41,266 bases of DNA from an uncultured Lachnospiraceae bacterium (lineage in GTDB: Bacteria; Bacillota; Clostridia; Lachnospirales; Lachnospiraceae). Shown in pieces: positions 41,101-41,266 of the stretch (the stretch's first letter is position 1; the number at the start of each line of letters is the position of its first letter). The stretch is taken from contig CACWQH010000019.1 in assembly GCA_902762955.1 (NCBI GenBank), forward strand, positions 1 through 41,266, read 5' to 3'. Under the pieces are notes generated by a model. It was not told the origin of the DNA. It saw only the letters and a list, made by a program, of their open reading frames with translations, and made no database searches. A program made the position numbers and the translations under genes.

Positions 41101-41180
41101 TCACGCTTTGGAGCACCCCTTCTCACGCTTGAGAGCACCCTATAGTAGGTGTATTCTCATGCTTGATATCACCTGCTAGA
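41101..41180. repeat. Short degenerate repeats at the window end
   Basis: TCACGCTT recurs at 41101 and 41123, and TCATGCTT at 41157, each followed by GAGCACCC-like sequence. The third overlaps an inverted repeat CTATAGTAGGTG ... CACCTGCTAGATATAG. No gene is recognised in 41049-41266; a neighbouring unit may begin or end past the edge. Confidence 0.5.
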
Positions 41181-41244
41181 TATAGTGGCAAATAATCAAA
41201 TATTGATTGTAAACGCTCTATAGCGAGTACCCTTTGAATGATAT

Positions 41245-41262
41245 GCCGCCGTTTCCGGCGGC
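41245..41262. terminator. GC-rich hairpin at window edge
   Basis: GCCGCCG-TTTC-CGGCGGC, a 7-bp stem and 4-base loop. It is probably a terminator or part of one; the flanking T-run is cut by the window end. Confidence 0.5.
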
Positions 41263-41266
41263 TGTT

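Overview
The window looks like a chromosomal segment of a low-GC anaerobic Firmicute, most probably a gut Lachnospiraceae (Lachnospira/Eubacterium eligens, Agathobacter or Roseburia neighbourhood). This is inferred from AT-rich spacers, strong AGGAGG ribosome sites, sigma-A promoters close to TTGACA-N17-TATAAT, a tryptophan T-box ahead of a TrpB2-type synthase, c-di-GMP and FIST/chemotaxis signalling genes, a thioredoxin reductase that appears not to use NADPH, and remnants of gene families common in that group. No rRNA, tRNA, CRISPR array or intact insertion sequence was found.

Layout. 1-4654: a small export-family membrane protein, an EAL-type c-di-GMP protein and a divergent FIST plus cytoplasmic MCP operon. 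4652-5760: a 1.1-kb non-coding locus of nested inverted repeats, described below. 5758-9128: O-acetylhomoserine sulfhydrylase, a Dabb protein and phenylacetate-CoA ligase. 9388-15190: lipid kinase plus Mbeg1-like hydrolase, T-box-controlled trpB, and VanZ plus CobW-like GTPase. 15250-16830: two gene remnants (surface protein, PD-(D/E)XK transposase-like). 16844-22032: an oxidative-stress operon (two glutathione peroxidases, thioredoxin reductase-like flavoprotein, thioredoxin, OhrR) followed without a visible break by a LytS-type kinase and a response regulator, with OhrR-like operators on the promoter. 22050-24101: a Panacea-type antitoxin behind a truncated partner ORF, and two small unknown genes. 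24200-26916: an OmpR-type two-component system with a DUF4342 protein. 27167-31369: esterase, unknown membrane protein, TraX, LrgAB. 31431-35804: HD-GYP and PAS/GGDEF-like/EAL proteins around an exonuclease. 35964-37303: MATE and PnuC remnants around an unknown membrane protein. 37326-41266: YbaK and two AAA ATPases of mobile or defence-associated families.

The most unusual object is 4652-5760. The stop codons of two convergent genes lie inside a 24-bp outer inverted repeat. Within it sit, in order, a ~300-bp imperfect palindrome, a second 20-bp inverted repeat enclosing a 74-bp tandem array and a 17-bp tandem array, and another ~300-bp palindrome. Drawn as a fold, this is a four-stem cloverleaf in which every junction is nearly contiguous. 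I know of no described element with this layout.

A second novelty is a 70-bp hairpin element present twice (24129-24198 and 29289-29358). Both copies are exactly 70 bp, begin GAGC and end GAGA, are flanked by 9-bp direct repeats, and show a stem-preserving base swap, so it behaves like a tiny non-autonomous mobile element. Three separate genes also have short tandem or inverted repeats that reach into their stop codons.
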